Origin: JAXHTY01 sp034189225 | GTDB taxonomy: Bacteria > Desulfobacterota > Desulfobacteria > Desulfobacterales > Desulfosudaceae | Direction of reading: 5' to 3' | Assembly (NCBI GenBank): GCA_034189225.1 | Contig: JAXHVL010000136.1 | Span: 1 to 64,000, forward strand | DNA length: 64,000 nt | Shown: positions 8,981 to 18,458 of the stretch, piece after piece | How positions within the stretch are numbered: the first letter of the stretch is position 1 | Layout: each line of letters opens with the position of its first letter | The notes under the pieces: generated by a model | Databases searched by the model: none | Seen by the model: the letters and a program-made list of their open reading frames with translations, nothing else | Told to the model about the DNA's origin: nothing | Made by a program: the position numbers and the translations under genes

Positions 8981-11578
8981 ATGGCTGAAGACCCCATTGA
9001 CATAAACGCATCCTCCGATACCGGCGGGACCTCTGCCAAAGGAATGGATGATACGTCGTTCCCCATCATTGGGATCGGGGCCTCGGCCGGAGGGCTGGAG
9101 GCGTTGGAAGCTTTTTTCGGTGCATTGCCGGCCGACAGCGGGATGGCGTTCGTGGTGATCGTGCATACCTCCCCGGAACACCGGACATTGCTTCCGGAAC
9201 TGCTTCAAAAAAAAACCCGAATACCGGTACGCCTTCTTGAAGACGGCACCGCTGCAACCCCGGACACGGTCTTTTTGCCGCCCTCAGACCGGGATCCGAT
9301 TATTGAAGCAGGGGTTTTCCGCCTGCAAAAACGCCCGGCCCGCAACGAAATACACATGCCCGTCGACCTGTTCCTCGGCTACCTGACGAAAGAACGGGGC
9401 CGGTTTGCGGCCTGTATCATCCTCTCCGGCACCGGCACCGACGGGACACAGGGGCTGCGGCTGATTAAGGAAAACGCCGGCTTGTCCATTGTTCAGGCCC
9501 CGGCATCGGCCCGGCACACGGGCATGCCCGAAAGCGCCCTGGACACGGGCCTGGTGGATTTTGCGATACCGCCGGCGGAAATGCCCGCCTGCCTGATCCG
9601 GTATTTTAAACATCCCGCTGCCATGCCCCGCAAGGACAAATCATCCGATGCCCCCGACCCGCTGCGTAACATTCTGGTATTACTGGCCAACCAAACCCGT
9701 CAGGACTTCACGCTTTATAAGGAAAACACCCTGATCCGACGCATCGAACGCCGCATGACCATTACCAACAGCAGGGATGCTTCTGTCTATCTCAATCTGC
9801 TCCATCACAACCCGGAAGAAATCCAGTCCCTGATCCAGGATCTGCGTATCGGCGTCACCAGTTTTTTCCGGGACCCCGAGGTATTCGACTTCCTAAGGCA
9901 GTCGGTGCTTCCGGATATCGTATCCCGGCAGAAAAACGATGCCGTTCGCGTGTGGGGCCCCGGTTGCGCGACCGGTGAAGAAGCATATTCCCTTGCCATT
10001 CTTCTCAAGGAATGCCTGGAAGAAACGAAAATGATCCGGGAACTCCAGATATTCGGTACGGACATAGATGCCGGGGCGATTGAACAGGCCCGCCAGGGCA
10101 CCTATGTGCAGAATATCGCCGCCGATGTGACGACCGACCGGCTCAAACGTTTTTTCACCAAGGAAAACAACCGGTACCGAATCAAAAACGATATCCGCGA
10201 TCAGGTGGTCTTTGCCGAACAAAACATTCTGGAGGACCCGCCCTTTTCCAGCCTGGACCTGCTGGTGTGCCGCAATCTGCTTATCTATCTCAAGCAGGAA
10301 GCCCAGGAGCGGCTCATTCCGCTCTTTCATTACGCCTTGAAAAACGACGGCATGTTGCTGCTCGGAAGCGCCGAGAGTATCGGCCGGCACCAGGATCTTT
10401 TTGAGCCGGTGAACAAGCAATTCAACATCTACCGGAAAACAAACCAGCCGGTCCGCCTCCAGGTTCATTTTCCCACGGGATCAAGAAAACTCAACGGCAG
10501 TGATGCACCGTCAGAAAAGGAAACAGCCGAGGATCCGGCGCAATCAAACGTGAGCCGGGTCACGGAAAAAATACTGATGGCCGAACACACCCCGGCGTGC
10601 GTGGTGGTGAACGAAAGCGGCGAAATTATCCACTTTCACGGCCGCACGGGCAAATTCCTGGAACCCGCCGCCGGGACGCCCACCCTTCAAGTGGCTGACA
10701 TGGCACGGGAAGGGCTTCGCTTTGCCCTGCTCTCTGCCATGCGCCGGTGCCGGGAAAAGGGTTCGGAAATTCACGAACGTGATGTCCGGATCAGAACCAA
10801 CGGGGACGATCACTCTATCAATCTGCGGGTAAAACCGATCACAGCCCCTTCCTTTAAAAACTGCCAGATGGTTCTCTTTGAAGACCGGTTCGAACCGGGC
10901 GAACCGGCGGCGCTGAAAGAAGGCCCGCTAAACAGTGAAACCGACGTCCAGAAAGTGGAAGAACTGGAACGGGAATTGATGCGTGTGCGCCAGGATTACC
11001 GCAGCGCCATGGAAGAGCTCCAGACCTCCAACGAAGAGCTGCGTTCCGCCAACGAAGAGCTGCATTCATCCAACGAGGAGCTGCAAAGCACGAACGAAGA
11101 GCTGGAAAGTTCCCGTGAGGAGCTTCAGTCCCTGAACGAAGAGCTCAATACGGTGAATAACGAACTCAACAACAAGATGGCCGAACTGCGGGAGGCCTAT
11201 AATGCCGTCAACGCGGTGCTCAACAGCACCCGGATCGCCATCGTGTTTCTGGATACGGACCTCCGGTTGAAACGCTTCACGCCTGAAGCCACCCGCTTAT
11301 TAAACCTGATCGAATCCGACGTGGGCCGTCCCATGGTTCATATTACCCACAACCTGGAACGAAATGACCTGGTGGAAGCCGTCCACGGCGTATTGAAAAG
11401 TCTTGCGCCGGTAGACGAGGAAGTGCGTACCCGGGACGGCCACTGGTACCGCATGCGCATTATGGTGTACCGGCCGAACGACAAGACGATCGAGGGCGTG
11501 GTGATAACCCTTATCAACATCGACACTCAGAAACAGGCAGAACTGGCGCTTAAACAAAAACCGGAGGGATCGCCATGA
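8981..11578 (+). CDS. CheB-CheR fusion protein with coiled coil and PAS domain
   Basis: 865 residues. The CheB methylesterase domain (about 25-210) keeps its triad: Ser35 in GIGASAGG, His62 and Asp154 in GTGTDG. A CheR N-terminal helical domain and SAM methyltransferase domain (motif GPGCATGEEAYS near residue 325) follow to about 480. Residues about 650-740 form a coiled coil made of tandem SNEEL-type heptads, then a PAS domain reaches the end. There is no receiver domain before CheB. Such fusions adjust methylation of chemoreceptor-like or other sensory proteins; no receptor or CheA is present here. AGGAAAG precedes the start. The stop overlaps the next gene's ATG, so the kinase is translationally coupled. 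Confidence 0.9.
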   Translation: MAEDPIDINASSDTGGTSAKGMDDTSFPIIGIGASAGGLEALEAFFGALPADSGMAFVVIVHTSPEHRTLLPELLQKKTRIPVRLLEDGTAATPDTVFLPPSDRDPIIEAGVFRLQKRPARNEIHMPVDLFLGYLTKERGRFAACIILSGTGTDGTQGLRLIKENAGLSIVQAPASARHTGMPESALDTGLVDFAIPPAEMPACLIRYFKHPAAMPRKDKSSDAPDPLRNILVLLANQTRQDFTLYKENTLIRRIERRMTITNSRDASVYLNLLHHNPEEIQSLIQDLRIGVTSFFRDPEVFDFLRQSVLPDIVSRQKNDAVRVWGPGCATGEEAYSLAILLKECLEETKMIRELQIFGTDIDAGAIEQARQGTYVQNIAADVTTDRLKRFFTKENNRYRIKNDIRDQVVFAEQNILEDPPFSSLDLLVCRNLLIYLKQEAQERLIPLFHYALKNDGMLLLGSAESIGRHQDLFEPVNKQFNIYRKTNQPVRLQVHFPTGSRKLNGSDAPSEKETAEDPAQSNVSRVTEKILMAEHTPACVVVNESGEIIHFHGRTGKFLEPAAGTPTLQVADMAREGLRFALLSAMRRCREKGSEIHERDVRIRTNGDDHSINLRVKPITAPSFKNCQMVLFEDRFEPGEPAALKEGPLNSETDVQKVEELERELMRVRQDYRSAMEELQTSNEELRSANEELHSSNEELQSTNEELESSREELQSLNEELNTVNNELNNKMAELREAYNAVNAVLNSTRIAIVFLDTDLRLKRFTPEATRLLNLIESDVGRPMVHITHNLERNDLVEAVHGVLKSLAPVDEEVRTRDGHWYRMRIMVYRPNDKTIEGVVITLINIDTQKQAELALKQKPEGSP

Positions 11579-12882
11579 ATTCTTCCGCCGTCTCCGGGCA
11601 CAGATTTCAGGCGCTGCGCGAAAAAGCGGAACACCGGCTTCGAAAAGAGAACAACCGGTCGCCGGATGCCGGTGACGAAGATATTTCGCGGCTGATCCAC
11701 GAACTCGAGGTCCACCAGGTGGAGCTTGAAATGCAAAACCAGGAACTGCGCCAGGCCAAGACGGATTTGCAGGCATCGCGGGACGACTTCGCCGACCTTT
11801 ACGAATCTGCGCCGGTTGCTTACATAACCTTGTCCCCGAAAGGTTTGATCGAACGGGCCAACCGGGCCGCCCACGAGCTTTTGCACCATGAAAAGGCACT
11901 GCCGGGCCGGCCTTTCTCCGGATTTGTTCACAGGGATGACTGGCCCGTTTATTATGCGTATATGAACCAGTGCGCCCTTTACCGGAAAACACCCGAGCCG
12001 GTTGAAATCCGGCTATCCGGCCGGCGGGAAGCCTCGCCCTTCTTCGTCCAGCTCGCGGTATCCCGCCAATACAACTCATTTAAAAGTTCGCCCCGCCTGC
12101 GTCTCACCCTTCTGGATATCTCCCGGCAAAAGCGCACCGAACAGGCGCTCGAAACCATGGCCGCCTCCCTGGAGGCCGAAGCAAGTCAGCGGGAGGCGGA
12201 ACTCAAAGAAAGAAAAAAACTGGCCGGACGGCTTGTTGAACTGCTGGAAAAGGACCGCCGCGAAATGGCCATGATGCTTCATGACGAAGTCGGACAAATC
12301 CTCACTTCGATAAAAATGGACATGGAAGATATTGAATCCCGGATGGCGGCAGGGCCGTTGCTTCAAAAGCTTCAGCAGGCCAGGGGAAAAACCGGCCGGA
12401 CCATGACCGCCATTAAAAACGCCGCCTCGGAACTGCGGCCCACGCTCCTGGAAAACCTGGGGCTGATTCCCGCCGTCCGGGCACTTGTTGACAATATCAG
12501 GGAATATGCGGATTTTGACATCCATTTGCATGCGCCGGCTTTTTCCGAAAGGCTTGAGCCGGAAAAAGAACTGGCTGTCTATCGTATTGTCCAAGAAGCC
12601 CTGAACAACGCGGTCAAATATTCGGAAGCGGATGCGGTATTTGTAAGCCTCGCCCGACGGGATGAAACTGTTGCGCTCACGGTGGAAGATAATGGCAGGG
12701 GATTTGATGATAACCGGTTCGGTATCGCCCACTCCCCGGGGGAGCACTGCCTGGGCATCAGCATTATGCGTGAACGGGCAACTTTGTGCGGGGGCAACCT
12801 GTCCGTTGAATCCCGGTCCGGCAACGGCGTCCGGTTGATGGTGACGATACCGGCATCCCCGCCCGGAGCAAAAACCCTTTGA
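11575..12882 (+). CDS. PAS-containing sensor histidine kinase (NarX/HisKA_3 type)
   Basis: 435 residues, start overlapping the upstream stop (ATGA). An N-terminal coiled coil (about 30-72) leads into a PAS domain (about 75-185), a second helical linker (190-228), a HisKA_3 dimerisation box with phospho-acceptor His236 (MMLHDEVGQ), and an HATPase_c domain with the N box (EALNNAVKYSEA) and a glycine-rich DNGRGF loop. No membrane segment, so the sensor is cytoplasmic. This kinase class pairs with LuxR-type regulators, and one follows directly. The upstream CheB-CheR-PAS protein probably feeds it information (inference from coupling). Confidence 0.9.
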   Translation: MNSSAVSGHRFQALREKAEHRLRKENNRSPDAGDEDISRLIHELEVHQVELEMQNQELRQAKTDLQASRDDFADLYESAPVAYITLSPKGLIERANRAAHELLHHEKALPGRPFSGFVHRDDWPVYYAYMNQCALYRKTPEPVEIRLSGRREASPFFVQLAVSRQYNSFKSSPRLRLTLLDISRQKRTEQALETMAASLEAEASQREAELKERKKLAGRLVELLEKDRREMAMMLHDEVGQILTSIKMDMEDIESRMAAGPLLQKLQQARGKTGRTMTAIKNAASELRPTLLENLGLIPAVRALVDNIREYADFDIHLHAPAFSERLEPEKELAVYRIVQEALNNAVKYSEADAVFVSLARRDETVALTVEDNGRGFDDNRFGIAHSPGEHCLGISIMRERATLCGGNLSVESRSGNGVRLMVTIPASPPGAKTL

Positions 12883-12900
12883 CGAAAACGGATAAAAACC

Positions 12901-13590
12901 ATGTCCCCTGCCCCCTCAAATGCAGCACCGCCACCCCGAAAGACCCGCATCATCATCGTCGACGATCACATGGTGGTAGTGGAAGGCATCAGAAACGCCC
13001 TTGCCCGGCACCCGGAATTCCAGGTAGTGGACACCGCGGCAGACGGGATGGAAGCCTTTAAAAAAGTCAGGGCTGTCAACCCCGACATTGTGATCATGGA
13101 CATTTCCATGCCCAACCTGAACGGGGTGGACGCCACCCACCACATAAAAAAGACAAAAAAAAATGTGGCGGTGGTCATCTTCAGCATGTATTCGGACAAG
13201 GAATACGTTCTCTCTCTTTTTCGTGAGGGTATTTCCGCTTATGTGCTGAAAGAAGATTCCCTGGAGGATCTGATAATGGCCCTTCATACAGTCAGCGCCG
13301 GCGGCACCTATTTCAGCAGGACCATAAAAGACCATGTGCAGCAACATATGGAAGAACTGGAACTGGGCGAACCGGCCATGAAGCGGGGCATCGCGATCTT
13401 GAGCGTTCGGGAAAAGGAAGTGTTCCCATTGATTGCGGACGGAAAAACCATTAAGGAAATTTCAAAAATCCTGAACATCAGCCCCAAAACCGTGGAATCC
13501 CACAAATACAACATCATGGAAAAGCTCGAGGTGCACAGCGTCGCCGAATTAACCAAGCTTGCGCTTAAAAAAAAGCTGATTCATTTATGA
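12901..13590 (+). CDS. NarL/FixJ-family response regulator
   Basis: 229 residues. Receiver domain (about 15-135) with acidic pair Asp21/Asp22 and phospho-acceptor Asp67 (IVIMDISMP), then a LuxR-type helix-turn-helix (about 160-220, LSVREKEVFPLIADGKTIKEI and SPKTVESH). It begins 18 bases after the kinase gene and is the natural partner of that HisKA_3 kinase. The stop TGA coincides with the first three bases of a repeat element (TGACGGCTTCGTAAAAAG). Confidence 0.92.
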   Translation: MSPAPSNAAPPPRKTRIIIVDDHMVVVEGIRNALARHPEFQVVDTAADGMEAFKKVRAVNPDIVIMDISMPNLNGVDATHHIKKTKKNVAVVIFSMYSDKEYVLSLFREGISAYVLKEDSLEDLIMALHTVSAGGTYFSRTIKDHVQQHMEELELGEPAMKRGIAILSVREKEVFPLIADGKTIKEISKILNISPKTVESHKYNIMEKLEVHSVAELTKLALKKKLIHL

Positions 13591-13860
13591 CGGCTTCGTA
13601 AAAAGCTTCCAACCCCGCTGCGGTGTTTTTGTAGAAAGTAACGTACGCGAGATCTGGATTTTTACCGCTATTTGTGCTAAACGACCCATTTTTCTTTCAT
13701 ACTTTTCTTTGCTCGCCCAAAGAAGATGGTCTCGTAAAAAGTCAATTTTGGGACGGCAAAGTAAAAAGCCGCCCCCTCAGGGGTCGGATTTTTACTTTCG
13801 GAAATAACTGATCAACTTTCAGTGTTCTCCCGATGGACACGCCATGAACGATGTTATATT
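13588..13860. repeat. Composite of decayed dispersed repeats
   Basis: Begins TGACGGCTTCGTAAAAAG, matching the left end of the 128-bp element found at 56823, but diverges after about 40 bases and lacks the right end. 13680-13727 is a reversed, truncated copy of the TTTCATACTTTTCTTT hairpin family. 13778-13800 holds a GC hairpin (CCCC/GGGG) followed by ATTTTT. The stretch 13591-14140 has no gene. Confidence 0.55.
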
Positions 13861-14140
13861 CTAGATACTGTTCTTTAGTGCGTGTTCAGGGTTACGAACC
13901 AGCACAGCCGTTCTGCAACAATGATTCCAAAGGCTTGCCACCTGTTTTTGAATTATTTTTCTTCCTGCTCTCTGTTGTTCTGATAAGATGTCCTGCCGCT
14001 GCCGCCTCCGGGCCGTCCGTCTAATCAGACACTGCACCTTATACAAACCGCTTTGCTGGCATGAGGCATCGGGGGCGATGTCATGCTGTTTAAAAAGGCG
14101 CTTTTTCAGCCCGAAAAATGCAGACACATTGCGGAGACAT

Positions 14141-14593
14141 ATGATGAAAAAAAACAATAAAAGGCCCATCGTGATGGCGGATGACGACCCTGAGGACTTC
14201 ATGATTGTCAGGGATGTCCTTGAGGAGAATGGATTTGAGAACGATTTTCACCACTGCTCCGATGGCCGGGACTTAATGGATTACCTCAGGCGCCAGGGGA
14301 AATACAAGAATCCGGCAAAACACCCATTACCGGGGATCATTCTGCTGGACCTGAACATGCCCGGCATGAGCGGGGGGCAAGCCCTGACTATCATTAAACA
14401 AGCCGATATGTTTCACCACATTCCGGTGATTATTCTCAGTACATCCAGCGATCCGATGGACATAGAATTCTGTTTTCAGAGCGGAGCGAATGCGTATGTT
14501 GAAAAATCCCACAACTATGATCTCCTGTCCTGCAATTTAATCAACACCCTGCAAAACTGGATATCAGGCAGCGCCATCGCAGGGATGGGATAA
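14141..14593 (+). CDS. Stand-alone response regulator receiver (Rcp1-like)
   Basis: 150 residues from ATG 14141 (a second ATG follows directly); GGAG sits a few bases before, while the longer upstream frame lacks family similarity. A single receiver domain: acidic cluster Asp14-16, phospho-acceptor Asp70 in IILLDLNMPG, the switch Ser/Thr in ILSTS, and Lys in YVEKS. The extended loop before the phosphorylation site (RRQGKYKNP) is typical of Rcp1-like receivers that partner with phytochrome-type or other hybrid kinases. No output domain. Confidence 0.88.
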   Translation: MMKKNNKRPIVMADDDPEDFMIVRDVLEENGFENDFHHCSDGRDLMDYLRRQGKYKNPAKHPLPGIILLDLNMPGMSGGQALTIIKQADMFHHIPVIILSTSSDPMDIEFCFQSGANAYVEKSHNYDLLSCNLINTLQNWISGSAIAGMG

Positions 14594-14701
14594 ACCCTTG
14601 AACCTGGGCTTTTTCCACACCCCCAACCGCGTTGATCGAAATGCTGGCCGCGTCGGGCTATGAAATATCCGAATCGCACTTTGGTAAAAGGAGGTCTCAA
14701 A

Positions 14702-15118
14702 ATGTCCCGACACTCACCGGCAACGACTGAAGCGAACCTGCCCAATATTCTCATCATAGAAGACAATGCCGCCATTCGGAAAATGCTGGCCTTATTTTTC
14801 GAAAAGTACTGCAGCTGCAATGTTACAATAGTAGCGAGCGGTCATGAAGCCGCCGAAATCTTTCATGCCGATACCTTCAATGTGGTGATCACCGATATCG
14901 CCATGCCCGACATGGACGGCAACGAACTGGCGCGGCACATATTAAAGGTTCGGAACGATCTCACAAAAATCCTGGCGATAACCGGTACACCGGGTGCCGT
15001 TGACAGAACACTGTTTGACGGGATTCTTTATAAACCGTTCAGCTTCAGCAAGTTGAAAAATGCATTAACGGAACTGTGTAACGGGATTCAGTTTAAAAGT
15101 CGAGGTATTCCATTTTAA
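14702..15118 (+). CDS. Stand-alone response regulator receiver
   Basis: 138 residues from ATG 14702, which has a strong AAAAGGAGG seven bases upstream. Receiver domain with acidic pair Glu20/Asp21, phospho-acceptor Asp65 (VVITDIAMPDMDG), a Thr in AITGTP and Lys in YKPFS. No output domain, so it acts through protein contacts or as a phosphate sink. It follows the Rcp1-like receiver by about 110 bases and closes the signalling block. Confidence 0.88.
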   Translation: MSRHSPATTEANLPNILIIEDNAAIRKMLALFFEKYCSCNVTIVASGHEAAEIFHADTFNVVITDIAMPDMDGNELARHILKVRNDLTKILAITGTPGAVDRTLFDGILYKPFSFSKLKNALTELCNGIQFKSRGIPF

Positions 15119-15289
15119 GAACACCTTCCAAGCAGCCATACGCTTTATGGTCCCTTTCAGTACACCATTAAACACGGCCAAATAATATCTTTACCGTATT
15201 TTAATTGCGTCGATCTTGTTGGATATTAAAACAAGTAAACAGGTAAAAAGACAACGGATACCAATACCCATCATCTGAAGGGGGTTCGC

Positions 15290-15799
15290 ATGAAAACCAT
15301 TGCTGCGCTTGTTACAGATTTTTTTGAGGATTCGGAGTATACCCGGCCCGTGGAAGCTTTCCGGGAAGCCGGCCATAAAGTGGTGCCGCTGGAAATGAAG
15401 GCAGGCAAGACGGTGAAAGGAAAAAAGCAGAGCACACCGGTGACCATCGAAAAATCACTTGATGATGTCACCATCGACGACTTTGATGCACTGCTTATTC
15501 CCGGTGGTTTTTCACCGGACAAGCTTCGCGGACTCGATACACCGGTAAGGTTTGTCAGGGAGTTCGTGAAAAGCGGCAAACCGGTGTTCATGATCTGCCA
15601 TGGCCCCCAGCTTCTGATCACGGCGGATGTGCTTCGGGGAAGAACCATTACGGGGTGGACCTCCATTATACAGGATATCAAAAATGCCGGTGCGACCTTC
15701 AAGGACGAAGCCGTCGTGGAGGACGGCAATCTGATATCCAGCCGCAATCCGGGCGACCTGGATGCATTTAACGAGGCCTGCCTGAAAAAACTGGAATAA
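15290..15799 (+). CDS. DJ-1/PfpI family protein (YhbO/general stress protein 18 type)
   Basis: 169 residues. The PfpI fold is shown by LLIPGGFSPDKLRG and the nucleophile elbow MICHGPQ with a reactive Cys near residue 104, with the acidic partner Glu in DFFEDSEY. Relatives are stress-induced and have been described as proteases, glyoxalases or deglycases; the actual reaction is disputed. GGGGG a few bases upstream supports the ATG at 15290. No obvious operon partner. Confidence 0.88.
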   Translation: MKTIAALVTDFFEDSEYTRPVEAFREAGHKVVPLEMKAGKTVKGKKQSTPVTIEKSLDDVTIDDFDALLIPGGFSPDKLRGLDTPVRFVREFVKSGKPVFMICHGPQLLITADVLRGRTITGWTSIIQDIKNAGATFKDEAVVEDGNLISSRNPGDLDAFNEACLKKLE

Positions 15800-15814
15800 A
15801 CGTAATCAAGGATA

Positions 15815-15892
15815 GTTTCACCGTAACTGCGCAGAGGATGCAGTGGTCTTCTTTCTCTGCGTCCTCTGCGCCGCTGCGCCGCTGCGGTCAAT
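15815..15892. repeat. CGCAGAGGACGCAGAG-type palindromic intergenic repeat
   Basis: Contains CTCTGCGTCCTCTGCGCC and an inverted GCGCAGAGGATGCAG arm, ending in GGTCAATAAACAG. A sister copy is at 26509-26570, ending GGTGAATAAACAG. Confidence 0.5.
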
Positions 15893-15963
15893 AAACAGCA
15901 GCACAAGGGCGTATATTTTACTTTTCCCCGACACCCCTCGGGACAGGCCAAAGGAGATGAACA

Positions 15964-16212
15964 ATGTACAGCAACGAAAGCGTGTGTGAACAGATTAAAA
16001 AGGTATTCCCGGAAATCGGCGAGTGCGGTATCGATGTGAATGTTGATTACGATGAAGACAAAAAGGCCTGGATCGTGGATCTTAAAAAGGACGCCCAGCA
16101 TTTAACCACTCATTTAGAGCCACAGGATGCCGATGAGTGCATGGCAGGAGAAAAATGCGTGGGCCTTGCCTTTCAGATTCAGCAGCTCAGGGAGAACATA
16201 AAAGATGTCTGA
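15964..16212 (+). CDS. Small hypothetical protein coupled to the dehydrogenase
   Basis: 82 residues, acidic, with three Cys (C8, C20 and C61 in the segment DECMAGEKCVG region) and no membrane segment. AAAGGAG lies 7 bases upstream. Its end overlaps the start of the next gene by 8 bases, indicating translational coupling. I recognise no named family. It may be a small partner or redox adaptor for the flavoprotein, but that is only inferred from position. Confidence 0.6.
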   Translation: MYSNESVCEQIKKVFPEIGECGIDVNVDYDEDKKAWIVDLKKDAQHLTTHLEPQDADECMAGEKCVGLAFQIQQLRENIKDV

Positions 16213-17626
16213 CCGTTCACAGAGATATGATGTGGCCATTATCGGCGCCGGGACAGCGGGCCTTTCGGCCCGTTCCGAAGTGGCCCAAAAAACGGATAAC
16301 TACGTGGTCATTGACAGCGGCCCCCTGGGCACCACCTGTGCCCGGGTGGGGTGTATGCCGTCAAAGGCCCTGATAGAGGTGGCCAACGCCCGGCATCGCC
16401 AGGCTTGGTTCGGCCGGTTTTACAGCGCAGTGACCACACCGCCGCCAGTGGATACCCGTAACATCATGGACCATGTCCGCAGGCTTCGGGACCGGTTCGC
16501 CGGCGGCGTCAGAAAAGGCATGGAAAAATGGCAGTCCCGCTTGATTCAGAGAAAGGCGCGCTTTGTTGATGCCAACACTCTGGATCTCGGCGATGAAACC
16601 ATCCGCGCGGATAAAATCATTATCGCCACGGGCTCCAAGCCGATCCTGCCGGAAAAATGGCGGCCATATGCGGACCACCTGATTGATACCGACCGTTTTT
16701 TCGAGCTGCCTGAACTTCCCGGTCGAATGGCCGTCTTCGGACTTGGAATGATCGGCATTGAACTGGGCCAGGCCCTGGCGCGCCTCGGGGTTGCAGTGAC
16801 GGCCATCACCCTTGACAGGGCCGTGGGCGGGCTGACGGACCCGGATATGCAGGATTATGCCTGGCATCATTTTTCACAGGCTATGACCCTCTGTCAGGGG
16901 CCTGCCGAGATAGTGGAAGCAACCGGTGATGGTTTGAAAATCCGTTGCAATGACAACACATGGAGTGTTGACAAGGTCCTGGTATCCCTGGGGCGGGCCC
17001 CTGCGGTAAAGGATCTGGGGCTGGAAAATCTGGAGGTTGAGCTGGACAAAAACGGACTTCCCCCGTTTGATCCGACCACGCTTCAGCTCGAAAACCTGCC
17101 GGTGTTTATTGCCGGGGATGTCAACGGCATCCGTCCGATCCTTCATGAAGCATCGGATGAGGGCTATATCGCCGGCTATAACGCCGTGGCAGATCAAATC
17201 AACTGCTTTCAGAAACGGACATTCCTCAGCATTGCATTCACTTCCCCGAATATTGCGGTCATCGGAAAATCTTTCAGGCAGCTGAAAAATGAAGGAATCG
17301 ATTTTGTCATCGGCGAAGCGGCATATGAACACCAGGGCCGAGCCCTTATGACGGGCAGGGATAAAGGCCTGATTCACTTGTACGGCGACCGCCGGGACGG
17401 GCGGCTGCTAGGGGCTGAACTGTTTCTGCCGGAGGGCGAGCACCTGGGCCATCTGCTGGCATGGGTCCTTTCCCTTGATGCGCCCATGGACAAGATCCTA
17501 TCGCTTCCATTTTATCATCCAACCCTTGAAGAGGGCCTCCGAACGGCAATCCGCGACGTGATCGGCCAGGCACAAAGCCCGCGCCCGACAATGGAAACGC
17601 TCAGGTGCCAGGAAACGCCGGCCTGA
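16205..17626 (+). CDS. Dihydrolipoamide dehydrogenase-like pyridine nucleotide-disulfide oxidoreductase
   Basis: 473 residues. FAD-binding GxGxxG (IIGAGTAG, about 13-20), redox-active disulfide Cys45-x4-Cys50 (GTTCARVGCMPSK), NAD-binding GLGMIGIELG, second FAD motif FIAGDVNG and C-terminal His-Pro-x-x-Glu-Glu (YHPTLEE) that supplies the catalytic base in the partner subunit. These are all the parts of an active lipoamide dehydrogenase-type homodimer. No 2-oxoacid dehydrogenase or glycine-cleavage genes lie nearby, so the substrate could be lipoamide, a mycothiol-like disulfide or the small Cys-containing protein upstream. Confidence 0.85.
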   Translation: MSDRSQRYDVAIIGAGTAGLSARSEVAQKTDNYVVIDSGPLGTTCARVGCMPSKALIEVANARHRQAWFGRFYSAVTTPPPVDTRNIMDHVRRLRDRFAGGVRKGMEKWQSRLIQRKARFVDANTLDLGDETIRADKIIIATGSKPILPEKWRPYADHLIDTDRFFELPELPGRMAVFGLGMIGIELGQALARLGVAVTAITLDRAVGGLTDPDMQDYAWHHFSQAMTLCQGPAEIVEATGDGLKIRCNDNTWSVDKVLVSLGRAPAVKDLGLENLEVELDKNGLPPFDPTTLQLENLPVFIAGDVNGIRPILHEASDEGYIAGYNAVADQINCFQKRTFLSIAFTSPNIAVIGKSFRQLKNEGIDFVIGEAAYEHQGRALMTGRDKGLIHLYGDRRDGRLLGAELFLPEGEHLGHLLAWVLSLDAPMDKILSLPFYHPTLEEGLRTAIRDVIGQAQSPRPTMETLRCQETPA

Positions 17627-17629
17627 TCA

Positions 17630-17735
17630 TGCCCGCCCTGATGGGATTTTTTACAAGACCATCTTCGAGGAATTTCAAGACGGAAAGTTGGCCGTCGAGG
17701 TGGCCGAGCCCGTGCCTGTGCTGATTATCGAGTAA
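17630..17735 (+). other. Possible 3' remnant of a coding sequence
   Basis: One frame ending in a TAA at 17733-17735 reads as a reasonable protein tail (DGIFYKTIFEEFQDG, then KLAVEVAEPVPVLIIE) but has no start or upstream extension. It may be what is left of a deleted gene. The rest of 17627-17888 shows nothing else. Confidence 0.25.
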
Positions 17736-17888
17736 GCCAAAAGGTGGTTGCCGGGCTGGCGATGGGAATCTCAGCCCGGCTTGTTTCACAAAGCATCAGA
17801 ACAGGTCCGCTCTCTGCAAAAAACGCCGAGAGATGAGGGGCCACCACTTTCCATGTGGCCCCAAACCGGCTCATCAAATATCCGGTGG

Positions 17889-18344
17889 TTATTCTGCCCC
17901 GTATTCTTTTCTGGCTTTTTCCCAGGCGTCATTAATATCCCGATAGGCATCGGCAAACCCCTCTTTCATGTGCCCCCAGGCATCGCCCGAGCTGCTCTTA
18001 AGGCTGCCGTACCATTCCGCCAGCCGGACCCGCTGCTGCCGCAGGGATTTCAGGGTCTCCCGCGCCTGCTGTCGGGCCGACCGGTCCATCTTTTCCCGGT
18101 TCTTTTCAATACGGGTTTCCAGGTCTTCAATCCGCCGGTCCAGGTCGTCCAGTGCCGCCCGGGCTTGCCGCACCGCCTCTTCCCGCTGTTGGGCGCTATA
18201 CCCCTTCAGCGCCTCGAGCAAATCCCGGGTCTCCTGCTTCACCGCCTCAAGCGACGGCCGATCCTTTCCCGCTTCAGCCGGACAAACAAGTGCATTCACC
18301 AGAAAAGCCGTGCCAATGATGATCATGATGGAAAAACTGCGCAT
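17889..18344 (-). CDS. Periplasmic coiled-coil protein (sll1863-like)
   Basis: 151 residues from ATG 18344, which has GGAGG about 10 bases before. Residues 1-24 are a signal peptide (hydrophobic core, AEA-like cleavage), residues about 30-110 form a long charged coiled coil, and the C-terminal part has the SSGDAWGHMKEG and INDAWEKARK pattern of sll1863-type stress proteins. It lies after the TonB/TPR gene cluster in the same direction but is separated by 115 bases from the small gene before it. Role unknown. Confidence 0.75.
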   Translation of the reverse strand: MRSFSIMIIIGTAFLVNALVCPAEAGKDRPSLEAVKQETRDLLEALKGYSAQQREEAVRQARAALDDLDRRIEDLETRIEKNREKMDRSARQQARETLKSLRQQRVRLAEWYGSLKSSSGDAWGHMKEGFADAYRDINDAWEKARKEYGAE

Positions 18345-18458
18345 ATTCGTGTTTCCTCCTTCCTGTCTTGCAACCTCCCCGCCCGATGCATGAACCCTTT
18401 TTTTGCTTATGCAACATCTTGCCCGAAAAAGCAATCCCGATTTCGTTACCAGCCCTGT

